A stretch of 52,137 nucleotides of DNA from Acidobacteriota bacterium. GTDB lineage: Bacteria > Acidobacteriota > Aminicenantia > S016-38. Every line of letters begins with the position of its first letter. Position 1 is the stretch's first letter. Position numbers and translations under genes: made by a program. A model generated the notes under the pieces. The model did no database searches. It saw only the letters and a list, made by a program, of their open reading frames with translations, and was not told the origin of the DNA. The stretch spans positions 1-52,137 of the forward strand of contig WFSJ01000035.1 in NCBI GenBank assembly GCA_015486055.1, read 5' to 3'. Shown here piece by piece: positions 34,090-43,139 of this stretch.

Positions 34090-36879
34090 TCAAATGTTAA
34101 GACCCTTGTCCGCAAACTTGAACTTCTTTTCGGAAAAGAGTTTTAAGCAGGCTTCAACTACCTGAGGATCGTAAAGGATACCTTTATTTTTTGAAATCTC
34201 TTCCAGAGCTTTATCTATGCCGAGAGCTGGACGATAAGGCCTGTGGGATGACATCGCTTCTACTACATCTGCCACACCTAAAATCCTTGCTTCTAAAAGA
34301 ATATCATCTCCTTTAAGCCCTTGAGGGTAACCAGAGCCGTTAAGTCTTTCATGATGCTGAAGCACTATCTCGGCAACAGGCCATGGAAAATCTATTTTCT
34401 TTAATATCTCATATCCTACCGAAGGATGACTTTTCATCAACTCAAATTCTATCTCATTTAACTTGGCCGGTTTAGAAAGAATTTCAGAGGGAATAGAAAT
34501 TTTACCTATATCATGGAGAAGCCCAGCTATCTTTAACCCCTCTATTTGTTCTTCCGGGAGTCCCATTTCTCTGGCAATGGCACAGGCAAGCTGGGTTACT
34601 CGTCGCTGATGCCCAGCAGTATAAGGGTCTCTTGACTCAACAGCTGCCGAAAGAGCATCAGCTGTGTCTATTAAGGATTTTCTCAATTTTGCAAGGCTTT
34701 TCTTAAGCTCTTCTTCTGTTCTTCTTTTTTCAGTGATATCTTCTACAGTAATGATAGCACCTTTAAATTTTTTACCCTCAAATATGGGAGCTCCCCTGAG
34801 TGAGATATAAGTCCTCTTCCCGTATATGGACTCAAAAAATGTTTCTTTTGATATTTTTTCCCCCTTTAGAAGCTTATTAAAGAGAGAGGAAATCCCTGCC
34901 TTTTTTACCGAAGGAATTTTCCTTATATCCATTTCCATTGCTTTGGATTCTTTTCCAGGATGAACCCCTATTATTATTTTCATTTCTGGATTTTCATATG
35001 AGATTTTCAATTCATTATCCAGCTTTATTATCCCTATTGGGGAGTTCTCCAAGATATTTTCATTAAGTTCAAAAAGTGATTTGTATAACTTTTCTGATTC
35101 TCGTAAATTTTCAAGTAATCTAATATTTTCAATAGCAGTTGCTATACCTGATGCAAGGGTCTGAAGCAGTTTTAAATCTTCCTCTCCAAAGGCGTTTAAT
35201 CTCTCATTTTCTACATTTAGAACGCCAAGAACTTTCCCTTTGACTACAAGGGGGACTGCCATTTCTGAAAGCATCATCCTTTTCCCCTTTACATATCTTG
35301 GCTCTTTCCTGGTGTCAGGGATAATAATGGGTTTACCAGTTCTTGCAACCCATACTGTTACCCCTTTCCCTCCGTTCAAAGGGAGTCTAATGTCAATTTC
35401 AAATCCTCTTTTGCCTTTTATGTAAAGTTCATTCTTTTCCTCATCTATAAGAAGAAGGCTGGAAGAGGTAAAATTCAGAATATTTTCAATCGTATCAAGA
35501 GCTGCGGTTGTTATCTCATCCATATCCAAGGACAATGCCATCTTTTGATTTAGTTCATAGATAGCAGAGATTTTTCTTTCCATCTCAACCCGCTCTGTAA
35601 TATCTCTACCAAAGCTTATTGTTCCAACCGCCTTCCCTTTCTCAAATATAGGAGCTGTATTTACAGAAAGGATAAAAATTCCACCATCTTTTTTATAAAC
35701 GCGCACCCTATAGCTTTGGGGTTTTCCAGCAAGGGTCTTTTTGAAGACTCTCTGAATATCAGGGAGGTCCTCAGGAACAATTAAAGGAGCAAAGCTTTTT
35801 CCTTCCCAATCTTTAAATTTATACCCGCTTACTTCCTCTGCTCTTTTGTTACTGTATATGAAATTTCCTTTTCTGTCCAATATCCAGATAAGGTCGTTTG
35901 CACTTTCTACCATTGTTCTGTATTTTTCTTCAGAATCCCTCAATGAATCAAGGATGCGAGTTCTTGCAATTGCCTGGCCTGCCTGGTCGGCAAAAGTGGA
36001 GAGAAGCCCCCTCTCATTTTCGGAGAATTTTCTGTATTCTTGACTCATGATACTGATGACTCCAAGGACCTCCTCTTTAAACTTAATTGGAATGCAGAGA
36101 TATGATCTTAGATTGTATTTCTCAATGACATTTTTCTTCACTTCCTCAGGAAAATCAAGCTCCATCAAGTCTCTGACATAATGAGGCTCTCCATCTAATG
36201 CTGCAAGTCCGCATATGTTGTATTCATACTTTCCGATAGGAACAATCTTCCTGAGTTTCCAGTAGTCACTTCCTGCCCCTCGGATAATCTTTAGCACCAG
36301 GACATTCCTTTCTTTATCCAGCAAATGAAGGGAACAGTTATGGAATCCAATCACTTCATTTATGGCATCAACTATCTTCTCAAGCGTCTGGTCTAATTCC
36401 AATCCTGAATTCAAGATTGTGGCTGTTTTATAGAGTACTCTTAGTTCTTTTTCTGCTGACTTTCTTTCCTGAGTGATTTTCATATGCATTAGAGCATCTT
36501 CAACCTTGCGAGCAAGCAGCAAATAAAGCTTCCTTTCTTTTACTGTAACAGGAGAAACCTGCTCCATAAATAGTAGCCCAAGTTTTCCCTGCTTTCCAAG
36601 GTGAAATTTGATCTGATTTGATTTATTTTCCTTTGCTTTTCTTAAAACATCCTTAACATTTTTAAATCCCCATAAGGAAACTTCTCTGAGCTCTCCCTTT
36701 TCTTTTGAAAGGAACGCAAAGCTGCGAAGGTTAAAGAGTCTTACAGCTTTTTCCGACACTTCTTCTGCTAAACTCTTCAGGGAATCAGAGAAAGAGAGGG
36801 TGGCAAGCTCTGTGGTAACGGATAATTCCGCGATTATTCGTTTATATAGTGATATTTCTTCATTATTTTTCGGAATCAT
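34090..36879 (-). CDS. GAF/PAS sensor with HD-GYP output (c-di-GMP phosphodiesterase-type)
   Basis: A 929-residue cytoplasmic multidomain protein. From the N terminus: a divergent GAF (about 25-130), a GAF (about 150-312; CGLAALDGEPHYVRDL), a PAS (about 318-435; RTMVESANDLIWILDRKG), a GAF (about 450-600; GKGVTVWVARTGKPIII), a PAS (about 625-725), and HD-GYP (about 745-920). The HD-GYP domain has GHQRRVTQLACAIAREMGL, the metal-binding HD in LLHDIGKISIPSEIL, HPSVGYEIL, LQHHERLNGSGYPQGLKG with the GYP signature, and EAMSSHRPYRPALG. The key residues are intact, so it may hydrolyse cyclic di-GMP. The start overlaps the FIST gene by 17 bases, so FIST and HD-GYP act in one operon. Its end is eight bases from the convergent PBP gene. 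Confidence 0.9.
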   Translation of the reverse strand: MIPKNNEEISLYKRIIAELSVTTELATLSFSDSLKSLAEEVSEKAVRLFNLRSFAFLSKEKGELREVSLWGFKNVKDVLRKAKENKSNQIKFHLGKQGKLGLLFMEQVSPVTVKERKLYLLLARKVEDALMHMKITQERKSAEKELRVLYKTATILNSGLELDQTLEKIVDAINEVIGFHNCSLHLLDKERNVLVLKIIRGAGSDYWKLRKIVPIGKYEYNICGLAALDGEPHYVRDLMELDFPEEVKKNVIEKYNLRSYLCIPIKFKEEVLGVISIMSQEYRKFSENERGLLSTFADQAGQAIARTRILDSLRDSEEKYRTMVESANDLIWILDRKGNFIYSNKRAEEVSGYKFKDWEGKSFAPLIVPEDLPDIQRVFKKTLAGKPQSYRVRVYKKDGGIFILSVNTAPIFEKGKAVGTISFGRDITERVEMERKISAIYELNQKMALSLDMDEITTAALDTIENILNFTSSSLLLIDEEKNELYIKGKRGFEIDIRLPLNGGKGVTVWVARTGKPIIIPDTRKEPRYVKGKRMMLSEMAVPLVVKGKVLGVLNVENERLNAFGEEDLKLLQTLASGIATAIENIRLLENLRESEKLYKSLFELNENILENSPIGIIKLDNELKISYENPEMKIIIGVHPGKESKAMEMDIRKIPSVKKAGISSLFNKLLKGEKISKETFFESIYGKRTYISLRGAPIFEGKKFKGAIITVEDITEKRRTEEELKKSLAKLRKSLIDTADALSAAVESRDPYTAGHQRRVTQLACAIAREMGLPEEQIEGLKIAGLLHDIGKISIPSEILSKPAKLNEIEFELMKSHPSVGYEILKKIDFPWPVAEIVLQHHERLNGSGYPQGLKGDDILLEARILGVADVVEAMSSHRPYRPALGIDKALEEISKNKGILYDPQVVEACLKLFSEKKFKFADKGLNI

Positions 36880-38005
36880 TATTTCCTATAGCCACAATTA
36901 ATGTGGTTTTGTTGTGAAATAAGGGTACTTGCTTGAAGCTCCCTATTTCTCCGAATGTTAAAGCTCCAATCATGGGAATATTTCCAATAGCTTTCTTTAT
37001 GGCTTTTAATTCTCGCTTAAATTCTTTGCCCATAAGCAAGTATCTGGAGATGCAATCAAGGACCAGCACTAATTGTGGCTTCGCTATCTTCCCAACGGCG
37101 ATCTTTGCAACTGTACCTGCTGTTTCAATTAATTCTTTGATACTTCCTTTCATTATATGCCCAATTGCATTTGTGGGAACTTCGGTTACGAAATCTATGC
37201 TCCCGTCTGGATTAACCTTCAAAGGATCACGAATAAAGAAATCCCCATGAATCCCAGGGAAACCGAGTGGATATTTCATTCCATATTCAGGAAATTTTTC
37301 TTCTGGAATTTTTCCGAAAAAATCTGTATAGGCTTTAAAGGCAGGGAGACCGTTTATCTCAAAAACTCTTTTCTCTTCAGCTTTTGTAATTACCAAAGTT
37401 TCTCCGGCAGGCTTCCACCCATGTCCGATTCCAGTCCCTATTGGAACTCCTCCAAGAAGCGCAGTTGCCAGCGCATTGCTCTCCACATTATCTTCTGTGA
37501 ATTGATAAGTCTTAAAAAATCTGAGATTATCTCCTGAAGCCCCTCCTGCAAAGCTAAATTGTGGGCCCATCATATTATAGAGGCCGTGAATCATCTCTAA
37601 GAGATTTGGGGCAAATCCATCAGGAAAAATAAAAACTGTTCCCTCATTAATTCCACTGCTGAGAAGAGCCTCCCCTGTTGATTTCCCCACATCTCCGGGA
37701 TTTTCACCAAGTCCTTTTTGTAAGGAAGTCATGGCGCGAATTCTCTCGCTGCTTAAGGTTGCTACTCCAATTCCCTTTTGAAGCACTCCGTCTTCTGTGA
37801 TTATTCCCCCTGAACAAAAGCCTATGATTCTAGAGCTTTCCACCACTTCCTTAACACCTTTTAGAACTTTTCTCTGGTTATAAAAATCTGTTGTAAAAAG
37901 AAAGGTCAGGCCAGGTTTTCCAGAAGATTTTACAGCGCTAAGAGCAGCTTCTTTCCCAGCCTCATAAGAATTTTCGGATTGGCTATATCCGATTCCTTCT
38001 CTCAT
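36863..38005 (-). CDS. FIST N/C domain sensor protein
   Basis: A 380-residue protein with the FIST_N domain (about 20-200; GLTFLFTTDFYN, IIGFCSGGIITEDGV, SFAGGASGDNLRFF) and FIST_C (about 210-365; GTGIGHGWKP, DFVTEVPTNAIGHIMKG, MIGALTFGEIGSF). FIST is a presumed small-molecule, perhaps amino-acid, sensing module usually encoded beside GGDEF, EAL, HD-GYP or chemotaxis proteins. Here its partner is the HD-GYP gene it overlaps. The frame is open 40 codons further upstream, but a GGGGGTTAGC before the ATG at 38005 and the promoter at 38039-38067 rule those out. There is no membrane segment, so it is probably a cytoplasmic input protein. Confidence 0.9.
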   Translation of the reverse strand: MREGIGYSQSENSYEAGKEAALSAVKSSGKPGLTFLFTTDFYNQRKVLKGVKEVVESSRIIGFCSGGIITEDGVLQKGIGVATLSSERIRAMTSLQKGLGENPGDVGKSTGEALLSSGINEGTVFIFPDGFAPNLLEMIHGLYNMMGPQFSFAGGASGDNLRFFKTYQFTEDNVESNALATALLGGVPIGTGIGHGWKPAGETLVITKAEEKRVFEINGLPAFKAYTDFFGKIPEEKFPEYGMKYPLGFPGIHGDFFIRDPLKVNPDGSIDFVTEVPTNAIGHIMKGSIKELIETAGTVAKIAVGKIAKPQLVLVLDCISRYLLMGKEFKRELKAIKKAIGNIPMIGALTFGEIGSFKQVPLFHNKTTLIVAIGNNDSEK

Positions 38006-38038
38006 TGCTAACCCCCTTATCTTTTCATTACATTTAAT

Positions 38039-38067
38039 ATTATAGCCCTTCCCTTTGTGTCTGTCAA
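38039..38067 (-). promoter_or_regulatory. Consensus sigma-70 promoter of the FIST/HD-GYP operon
   Basis: On the minus strand a perfect TTGACA (38067-38062) and a perfect TATAAT (38044-38039) are separated by exactly 17 bases. Transcription would begin near 38032, leaving a leader of about 27 bases with the GGGGGT ribosome site. This is the best promoter match seen in the window. Confidence 0.75.
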
Positions 38068-38166
38068 GGAAAGAGGGTCTCTTCACAGCCAAGTGATGAA
38101 TTGCAGGCACAATCAATGGCCTCAATCCTACTGAGAGCTAAGAAGGGTTTTATTATTCCTCTCATT

Positions 38167-38200
38167 TCCACCTTTTGTAAAGGAAAGTTAGGAGGAATTT
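38167..38200 (+). repeat. Intergenic hairpin repeat, copy 1
   Basis: A 34-base element (TCCACC, then TTTTGTAAAGGAAAGTTAGG, then AGGAATTT) between the FIST promoter and the kinase gene. It aligns base for base, with one gap, to the copies at 45379 and 45441. The arms around TTTTGTAAAG can pair imperfectly. It may also serve as a weak transcription end for either side. Confidence 0.6.
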
Positions 38201-38230
38201 ACTTCCCACAACAAATCCCTGAGAATTTCA

Positions 38231-39925
38231 CTATTGCTCTGTTTCCTTTTTCAGTATATAGATTTTCTTTTTAATTTTTTCATTTGGACTTATGAAAATC
38301 TCATCTATTATGGTTTTGTAACCGCTTTTCTTTAAAGTTATTTTATGCTTTCCTTCTCCTAATTTTATATTGTATTTGGGAGAAGAACCGAGAAGCTTTC
38401 CATCTATATAAATATCGCACCAGGGAGTGCAATTTATCATATCTACTATCCCGAAAAGCGGGAATTTTCTCTCTACCCTTCTCCTTTTTCCTCCTGCTTT
38501 TATGGTGATTTTTTTCTTTTCTTCAGGGTATCCTTTAGCCTTGAATCCTATGATATACTTTCCTGGAGGAAGTTCTATTTCTCTCAGTTTTCCTGGATAT
38601 ACTTTACCAAAGGATTTTCCATTTATTGTAACTTCTGATTCAAGATTGGAGGAGATAACCACAGAACCAGTAGTTGGGGGTGGAGTTGGCTTTTCAGGGG
38701 TTGCTTTCTCTTTCTCATTTTTTTTTGCTTTCTCCTTAATTTCCTTCTTTTTCTGTGTCTTGCTCCGCTGATGCTTCGGAGTGATAATATATTTGTTCTC
38801 CCCCCTCTCACTCGCAAAATAGGAACAATAGGCTGTCTGGACTGCATTATTTATGGGATTCCTGAAGAAAATATATGAGAGGATTAGCGCTCCCAAGATG
38901 AAAATAAAAGTGATTGTCCCAGCAGAAGACCCCCTATACTTCGGGAGAATTGTGGACTCAATTTTCAACTTCTTTACATCTCCCAGCATTTCGTCTGCAG
39001 TTCTATATCTATTTTTCGGTTTCTTTTCAGTTGCTTTTTTTATTATGCTTTCAAGGGAAGGAGAAATATTGGGATTGATTCTTGAAGGAGAGGGTAAAGG
39101 TTCCCTCACATGTTTCCAGAGAACTTGAAGAGGAGTATCTGCCCGAAAGGGAAGAACTCCTGTAGCCATCTCAAAAAGAGTTATCCCATAGGAATAGATA
39201 TCCGAGGATGTTGTTATTTTTTCCCCCTTGGCCTGTTCAGGGGAAAGATAATGCGGAGTCCCGAGCATTTCCCCTGTTCTTGTAAGATGGGATTTTCCCT
39301 CTATCCTTTTGGCAAGTCCAAAATCTGCAAGAATAGCTTTGTTAGTTCCATCCTCGATTATTATGTTTGCGGGTTTTATATCCCTGTGAATTATACCTTT
39401 GGTGTGCATATAATTCAGGGCGGAAAGGATTCCCTCTGAAATAAATTTTATTTTTTCTATGGGCAGAGGAGCACTTTGCTTTATAATATCCTTCAGAGTT
39501 TTCCCTTTTATATATTTCATAATAATATAAGCAGTTTCCTCATAGAATCCGAGGTCATATATTGGGACTATATTTGGATGCTCAAGTTCTGCATATAATC
39601 TGGCTTCCCTCTTAAATCTCTCCATCATCTCGGAAAAGCCCTGGGTAAGATCAGGAGACAGAATTTTCAGAGCGCATTCCCTTCCAACGAGCTTGTCCTT
39701 TATCAGGAAAACCTCAGAAAATCCTCCCTTACCTAAGAGACCTATTAACTCATACTTATCACTGAATTTTTCCATGATGGGTTCAAGCTCTTTCAGAACC
39801 ACGCTCTTGGGAATTTCCCTTACCTTTACAGTCTTTATTTCCTCTTCTTTTATTATATGCCCGCAGAAGGGACAAACTTCGGAATCATCAGGGATGCTCC
39901 TTCCACAATTTGGACATAACTTCAT
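38231..39925 (-). CDS. Ser/Thr protein kinase with zinc ribbon and two PEGA domains
   Basis: A 564-residue protein. It starts with a zinc ribbon (Cys4, 7, 18, 21) followed by a Hanks-type kinase domain (about 58-320). Kinase residues are the Gly loop GKGGFS (65-70), Lys87 in ALKIL, HRDIKPAN (180-187), DFG (201-203), SPE (228-230) and the DIYSYGITLFEMATG helix. All catalytic residues are intact. One membrane helix follows (about 337-353), then a charged Lys/Pro linker and two PEGA domains (about 420-485 and 492-560; YIIGFKAKGYPEEKK, CDIYIDGKLLGSSP). The extracytoplasmic PEGA modules resemble the PASTA-for-sensing layout of wall-linked kinases, with PEGA replacing PASTA. Its likely targets include partners of the FHA-type proteins at 26.7-30.7 kb (inference). 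No ribosome site precedes the ATG. Confidence 0.92.
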   Translation of the reverse strand: MKLCPNCGRSIPDDSEVCPFCGHIIKEEEIKTVKVREIPKSVVLKELEPIMEKFSDKYELIGLLGKGGFSEVFLIKDKLVGRECALKILSPDLTQGFSEMMERFKREARLYAELEHPNIVPIYDLGFYEETAYIIMKYIKGKTLKDIIKQSAPLPIEKIKFISEGILSALNYMHTKGIIHRDIKPANIIIEDGTNKAILADFGLAKRIEGKSHLTRTGEMLGTPHYLSPEQAKGEKITTSSDIYSYGITLFEMATGVLPFRADTPLQVLWKHVREPLPSPSRINPNISPSLESIIKKATEKKPKNRYRTADEMLGDVKKLKIESTILPKYRGSSAGTITFIFILGALILSYIFFRNPINNAVQTAYCSYFASERGENKYIITPKHQRSKTQKKKEIKEKAKKNEKEKATPEKPTPPPTTGSVVISSNLESEVTINGKSFGKVYPGKLREIELPPGKYIIGFKAKGYPEEKKKITIKAGGKRRRVERKFPLFGIVDMINCTPWCDIYIDGKLLGSSPKYNIKLGEGKHKITLKKSGYKTIIDEIFISPNEKIKKKIYILKKETEQ

Positions 39926-39931
39926 ATAAAA

Positions 39932-39960
39932 AAAATATCTTAAATTCTCTATTATGTCAA
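39932..39960 (-). promoter_or_regulatory. Promoter abutting the kinase start codon (leaderless candidate)
   Basis: On the minus strand TTGACA (39960-39955), a 17-base spacer and TATTTT (39937-39932) are followed by six bases and then the ATG at 39925. The predicted first transcribed base is the A of the start codon, and no Shine-Dalgarno exists. Confidence 0.55.
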
Positions 39961-40055
39961 TATCATCTCATCCTTCCAATCCATCTTCCTTCAAAATTCT
40001 TCCAATTTCCGTTTTTTCAATGTAAAATTATTATTTGTATGAGGGAAGATGATCA

Positions 40056-40083
40056 TTTACAAGGGTTCATGGATTGATATAAA
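40056..40083 (+). promoter_or_regulatory. Likely promoter of the methionine synthase operon
   Basis: TTTACA (40056-40061), a 16-base spacer and TATAAA (40078-40083), each a 5 of 6 match. The start would lie near 40090, with an AGGA ribosome site at 40102 before the ATG at 40111. The leader is too short for a cobalamin riboswitch. Confidence 0.45.
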
Positions 40084-40110
40084 AACAACGAAAGTTATGG
40101 CAGGAAGATT

Positions 40111-40734
40111 ATGGTTTTTGACAAACTCTTAAAGTATGAGAATTTTCAGTTTGAGATAGATAAAAGAGCGGTTTACTCACTTTTGGGATATAGAAAAGGG
40201 GAAACCACTATCTCGAAGGAAATGGCTACTCTTCTTGAGAATTCTTTTAAAGAAGCAATTGAGCTTGTTGATACAAAAGGAGTTTATATTGTTAGAAGGA
40301 TAAAGGAGAAGAAAAATGGAATAAGCCTCTTTAATTCAGAGATTGTATTGAGAGGAAAATCAATGGAAAAACTCCTTTATGGCTCCTTTGGAGTTATTTT
40401 TATGGCTGTAACCATTGGACCTGAACTTGAAAGAAAAATCTCAGAGGATATGGAAAATGGAAGCTTTGAAAGGGCTATTGTCTTTGATGTTATAGGTTCA
40501 GAAACAGTTGAAGCTGTGGCTAACTCCTTTAACAGTTACCTTCTTATTCAGGCAAGGCAGATTAAAAACTCACTGACAAGAAGGTTCAGCCCGGGCTACG
40601 GAGATCTTCCCCTTGAATTTCAGAGGGAAATTTACAGGGAGCTTTCTCTTTCTCGGCTTGGAATTGAAATAAATGAGAAAAATATTCTTTTCCCTTATAA
40701 GACAATAACCGCGATAATCGGGATAGAGAGATGA
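40111..40734 (+). CDS. Stand-alone methionine synthase activation domain protein
   Basis: A 207-residue protein matching the C-terminal activation (SAM-binding) domain of MetH: TIGPELERKISEDMENGS, the GSETVEAVANSF helix and above all TRRFSPGYGDLPLEFQREIY with ILFPYKTITAIIGI. In E. coli this domain uses SAM to remethylate oxidised cobalamin bound to MetH. Here it is a separate gene overlapping metH by four bases, the same split known in Thermotoga. It should work in trans on the next gene's product. Confidence 0.88.
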   Translation: MVFDKLLKYENFQFEIDKRAVYSLLGYRKGETTISKEMATLLENSFKEAIELVDTKGVYIVRRIKEKKNGISLFNSEIVLRGKSMEKLLYGSFGVIFMAVTIGPELERKISEDMENGSFERAIVFDVIGSETVEAVANSFNSYLLIQARQIKNSLTRRFSPGYGDLPLEFQREIYRELSLSRLGIEINEKNILFPYKTITAIIGIER

Positions 40735-43139
40735 TTTCCGATAAATTAAAAGAGAGAGTTTTAATCCTTGATGGTGCTATGGGGACTGAGATTATAAGAA
40801 GGGCTGGAAAAAGTTTTAACTTTCCAGAGATTCTTAACCTTGAGGCGAAGGATTTAATTCTTGAGATACATAGAGATTACATTGAAGCAGGCGCAGATAT
40901 AATAGAGACAAATAGCTTTGGCGCAAACAGAATAAAGCTCTCGGAATATGGTGCGGAAAGCAGGGTTGAGGAATTGAATATCGCTGCGGTTGAGATAGCA
41001 AAAGAAGCAAGGAAAGGGAAAGAAGTTCTGATCGCTGGTTCCATGGGTCCTGTTGGGAAATTAATAAATCCTCTCGGTGAACTTTCAGAGAGCGATGTAT
41101 ATAAAACCTATGCCGAACAGGCAGAAGCTCTTGAAAAAGGGGGAGCTGACCTTCTTCTCATTGAGACCCAAATAGATATTCTTGAGGCAAAAATTGCTCT
41201 TATAGCCTCAAAGGAAAGCACTTCTCTTCCAGTCGCCGTTTCAATATCCTATCCTCTTGAGGGAGGAAGGACAGTAACAGGTTCTGATCCTGAAACTGCA
41301 TCAATAGCCTTTTCCTCAACTGATGCGGATGTTTTCGGCCTAAACTGTGGGGGAGCCCCTGAAGATTTTGAGGAATTTATTGGAAAAATCCTGCTTCACA
41401 GCAGCAAACCTCTCATTGCCTATGCAAATGCTGGGGTCCCCGAGAAAAAGGATGATAGGGTTTTCTATCCTCTTGGACCTGAAGAATATGCAAAGCATGC
41501 ATGGAAATTTTATGAACTTGGGGCTTCTATAATAGGTGGATGTTGCGGAACTACCCCTTCTCACATAAGGTTGATTTCTGAGAGGCTAAGGGGAAGAAAG
41601 CCTTTGAAGAAAAAGGAAGAGAGGCATTTCTTTTCTGCCTCGAGCAGAAATTCATCTCTTATTGTAGGAAACTCCTTTCCTTTCAGGATTATAGGGGAAA
41701 ATGTAAATCCTTTTGGGAGAAAGAAGCTTAACCAGGAACTTAAGGAAGGGAAATTAGAGCTTGTAAGGGAATATGCAAGAAGACAGGAAAAAGCAGGGGC
41801 AGATGCGCTTGATATAAATCTTGGGAAGAAGGGGGAAAGCTCACCTGAATTTTTCTCCTCTGCAATAAGAGAACTTCAGAGCACGACGAAACTTCCCCTA
41901 TTCCTTGACAACAGCAATTTAACTTCGCTTGAGCTTGCACTTTTGTCTTACGCAGGAAAAGCAGTTATAAATTCTGTAAACGGTGAGAGGAACTCCTATG
42001 AGAGCTTTTTTCCCCTTGCTAATAAGTATGGCGCCTCTGTTATTCTTCTTGCCATGGATGAGGAGGGAATTCCTGAGAAAGCAAAGGATAGGGTAAGGAT
42101 AATAGAGAGACTTTACAAAATGGCTCTTGATTTCGGGCTCCATGAAGAGGACATTCTTGCAGACCCTGTTGTCCTTACAATTTCTACTTCTCAGCAAAAT
42201 GCCATAGAAACTCTAAAAGCTATAGAGATGATTAAATCCATTGGAATCCACACGGTCGTTGGGCTTTCAAACCTTTCATTTGGACTTCCTCGAAGGAAGC
42301 TTCTTAACTCCTCATTTTTACCTATGGCCATGGAAAGAGGGCTTGACTCTGCAATTTTAAATCCTCTTGATGAGAATCTTTGTTCTGTTATAAAAGCGTG
42401 TGATGCTATCCTTGCAAGGGATAGAGGAATGCGTTTTTACATAGAGAAATTTGGGAAGGAATTAGAAATAGAAGTTGAAGAGAAAAGGGATTTTAAATCC
42501 AATGCCCCGGAAGATGAGCTTTTTTACGCTATTATTGAAGGAGAGGAGAAGAAGGCAGAAGAGTTGACAAAAGTCTTAATTAAAAAGGGGGAAAATGGTT
42601 TTGATATTCTTGAAAAGATTCTATCCCCTGCTTTAAAAAAGGTAGGTGAATATTACGAGAAAAAAATATATTTTCTTCCACAACTCATTCTTTCTGCTGA
42701 GGCTATGGAGAAGGCTTCAAAAGTTCTTGCTCCTTTTCTCGGGACAGAGGGAAAAGCAAAAAGGAAACTCAAGATTGTTATTGCAACTGTAAAAGGAGAT
42801 CTTCATGATATAGGAAAGAATATAGCATCACTTGTTCTGCGAAATTACGGATATGAGGTCTTGGACCTCGGGAAAAATACCGGAGCAGAAGAAATTGTGA
42901 AAACTGCCTGCAGCCAGAAGGCTGATTTCATAGGTGTTTCCTCTCTTATGACAACTACAATGGATGAAATAGAAAAAGTGGTAAAGCTAAGGGACTCAAT
43001 GGCTCCTGAAATAAAGGTGGTAGTTGGAGGAGCTGCTGTAACTCCATCTTTTGCAAGGGAAATAGGTGCTGATGCTTACTGTAAAGATGCAATGGATGCA
43101 ATCAGGAAAATAGAGAAGCTTTCAGGGGAGAGCAAATGA
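40731..43139 (+). CDS. metH: Cobalamin-dependent methionine synthase without activation domain
   Basis: An 802-residue protein that methylates homocysteine from methyltetrahydrofolate through cobalamin. It has the homocysteine domain (about 1-290; LILDGAMGTEIIRR, FGLNCGGAPEDF and GGCCGTTPSHIRLI supply the zinc cysteines) and the folate (pterin) domain (about 310-570; FRIIGENVNPFGRKK, DALDINLG). The cap and B12 domain follow (about 590-802), with the cobalt-ligand histidine His692 in GDLHDIGKNI and VSSLMTTTMDEIEKVV and VVVGGAAVT. It stops where the reactivation domain would begin; that part is the upstream gene. The ATGA overlaps on both sides indicate coupled translation. Confidence 0.95.
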   Translation: MISDKLKERVLILDGAMGTEIIRRAGKSFNFPEILNLEAKDLILEIHRDYIEAGADIIETNSFGANRIKLSEYGAESRVEELNIAAVEIAKEARKGKEVLIAGSMGPVGKLINPLGELSESDVYKTYAEQAEALEKGGADLLLIETQIDILEAKIALIASKESTSLPVAVSISYPLEGGRTVTGSDPETASIAFSSTDADVFGLNCGGAPEDFEEFIGKILLHSSKPLIAYANAGVPEKKDDRVFYPLGPEEYAKHAWKFYELGASIIGGCCGTTPSHIRLISERLRGRKPLKKKEERHFFSASSRNSSLIVGNSFPFRIIGENVNPFGRKKLNQELKEGKLELVREYARRQEKAGADALDINLGKKGESSPEFFSSAIRELQSTTKLPLFLDNSNLTSLELALLSYAGKAVINSVNGERNSYESFFPLANKYGASVILLAMDEEGIPEKAKDRVRIIERLYKMALDFGLHEEDILADPVVLTISTSQQNAIETLKAIEMIKSIGIHTVVGLSNLSFGLPRRKLLNSSFLPMAMERGLDSAILNPLDENLCSVIKACDAILARDRGMRFYIEKFGKELEIEVEEKRDFKSNAPEDELFYAIIEGEEKKAEELTKVLIKKGENGFDILEKILSPALKKVGEYYEKKIYFLPQLILSAEAMEKASKVLAPFLGTEGKAKRKLKIVIATVKGDLHDIGKNIASLVLRNYGYEVLDLGKNTGAEEIVKTACSQKADFIGVSSLMTTTMDEIEKVVKLRDSMAPEIKVVVGGAAVTPSFAREIGADAYCKDAMDAIRKIEKLSGESK

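Noticed and set aside
38006-38125. 40 extra N-terminal codons of the FIST protein
   Set aside because: The segment lies across a consensus promoter, and the GGGGGT ribosome site sits just before the ATG at 38005.
39926-40110. Cobalamin riboswitch before the metH operon
   Set aside because: The space is 185 bases shared with the kinase promoter. No B12-box-like sequence or long leader structure was recognised, and the proposed promoter leaves about 20 bases of leader.
40049-40132. A 27-codon open frame in front of the MetH activation gene (possible leader peptide)
   Set aside because: It overlaps the proposed promoter and runs over the real start codon in another frame. There is no run of regulatory codons or terminator pair.
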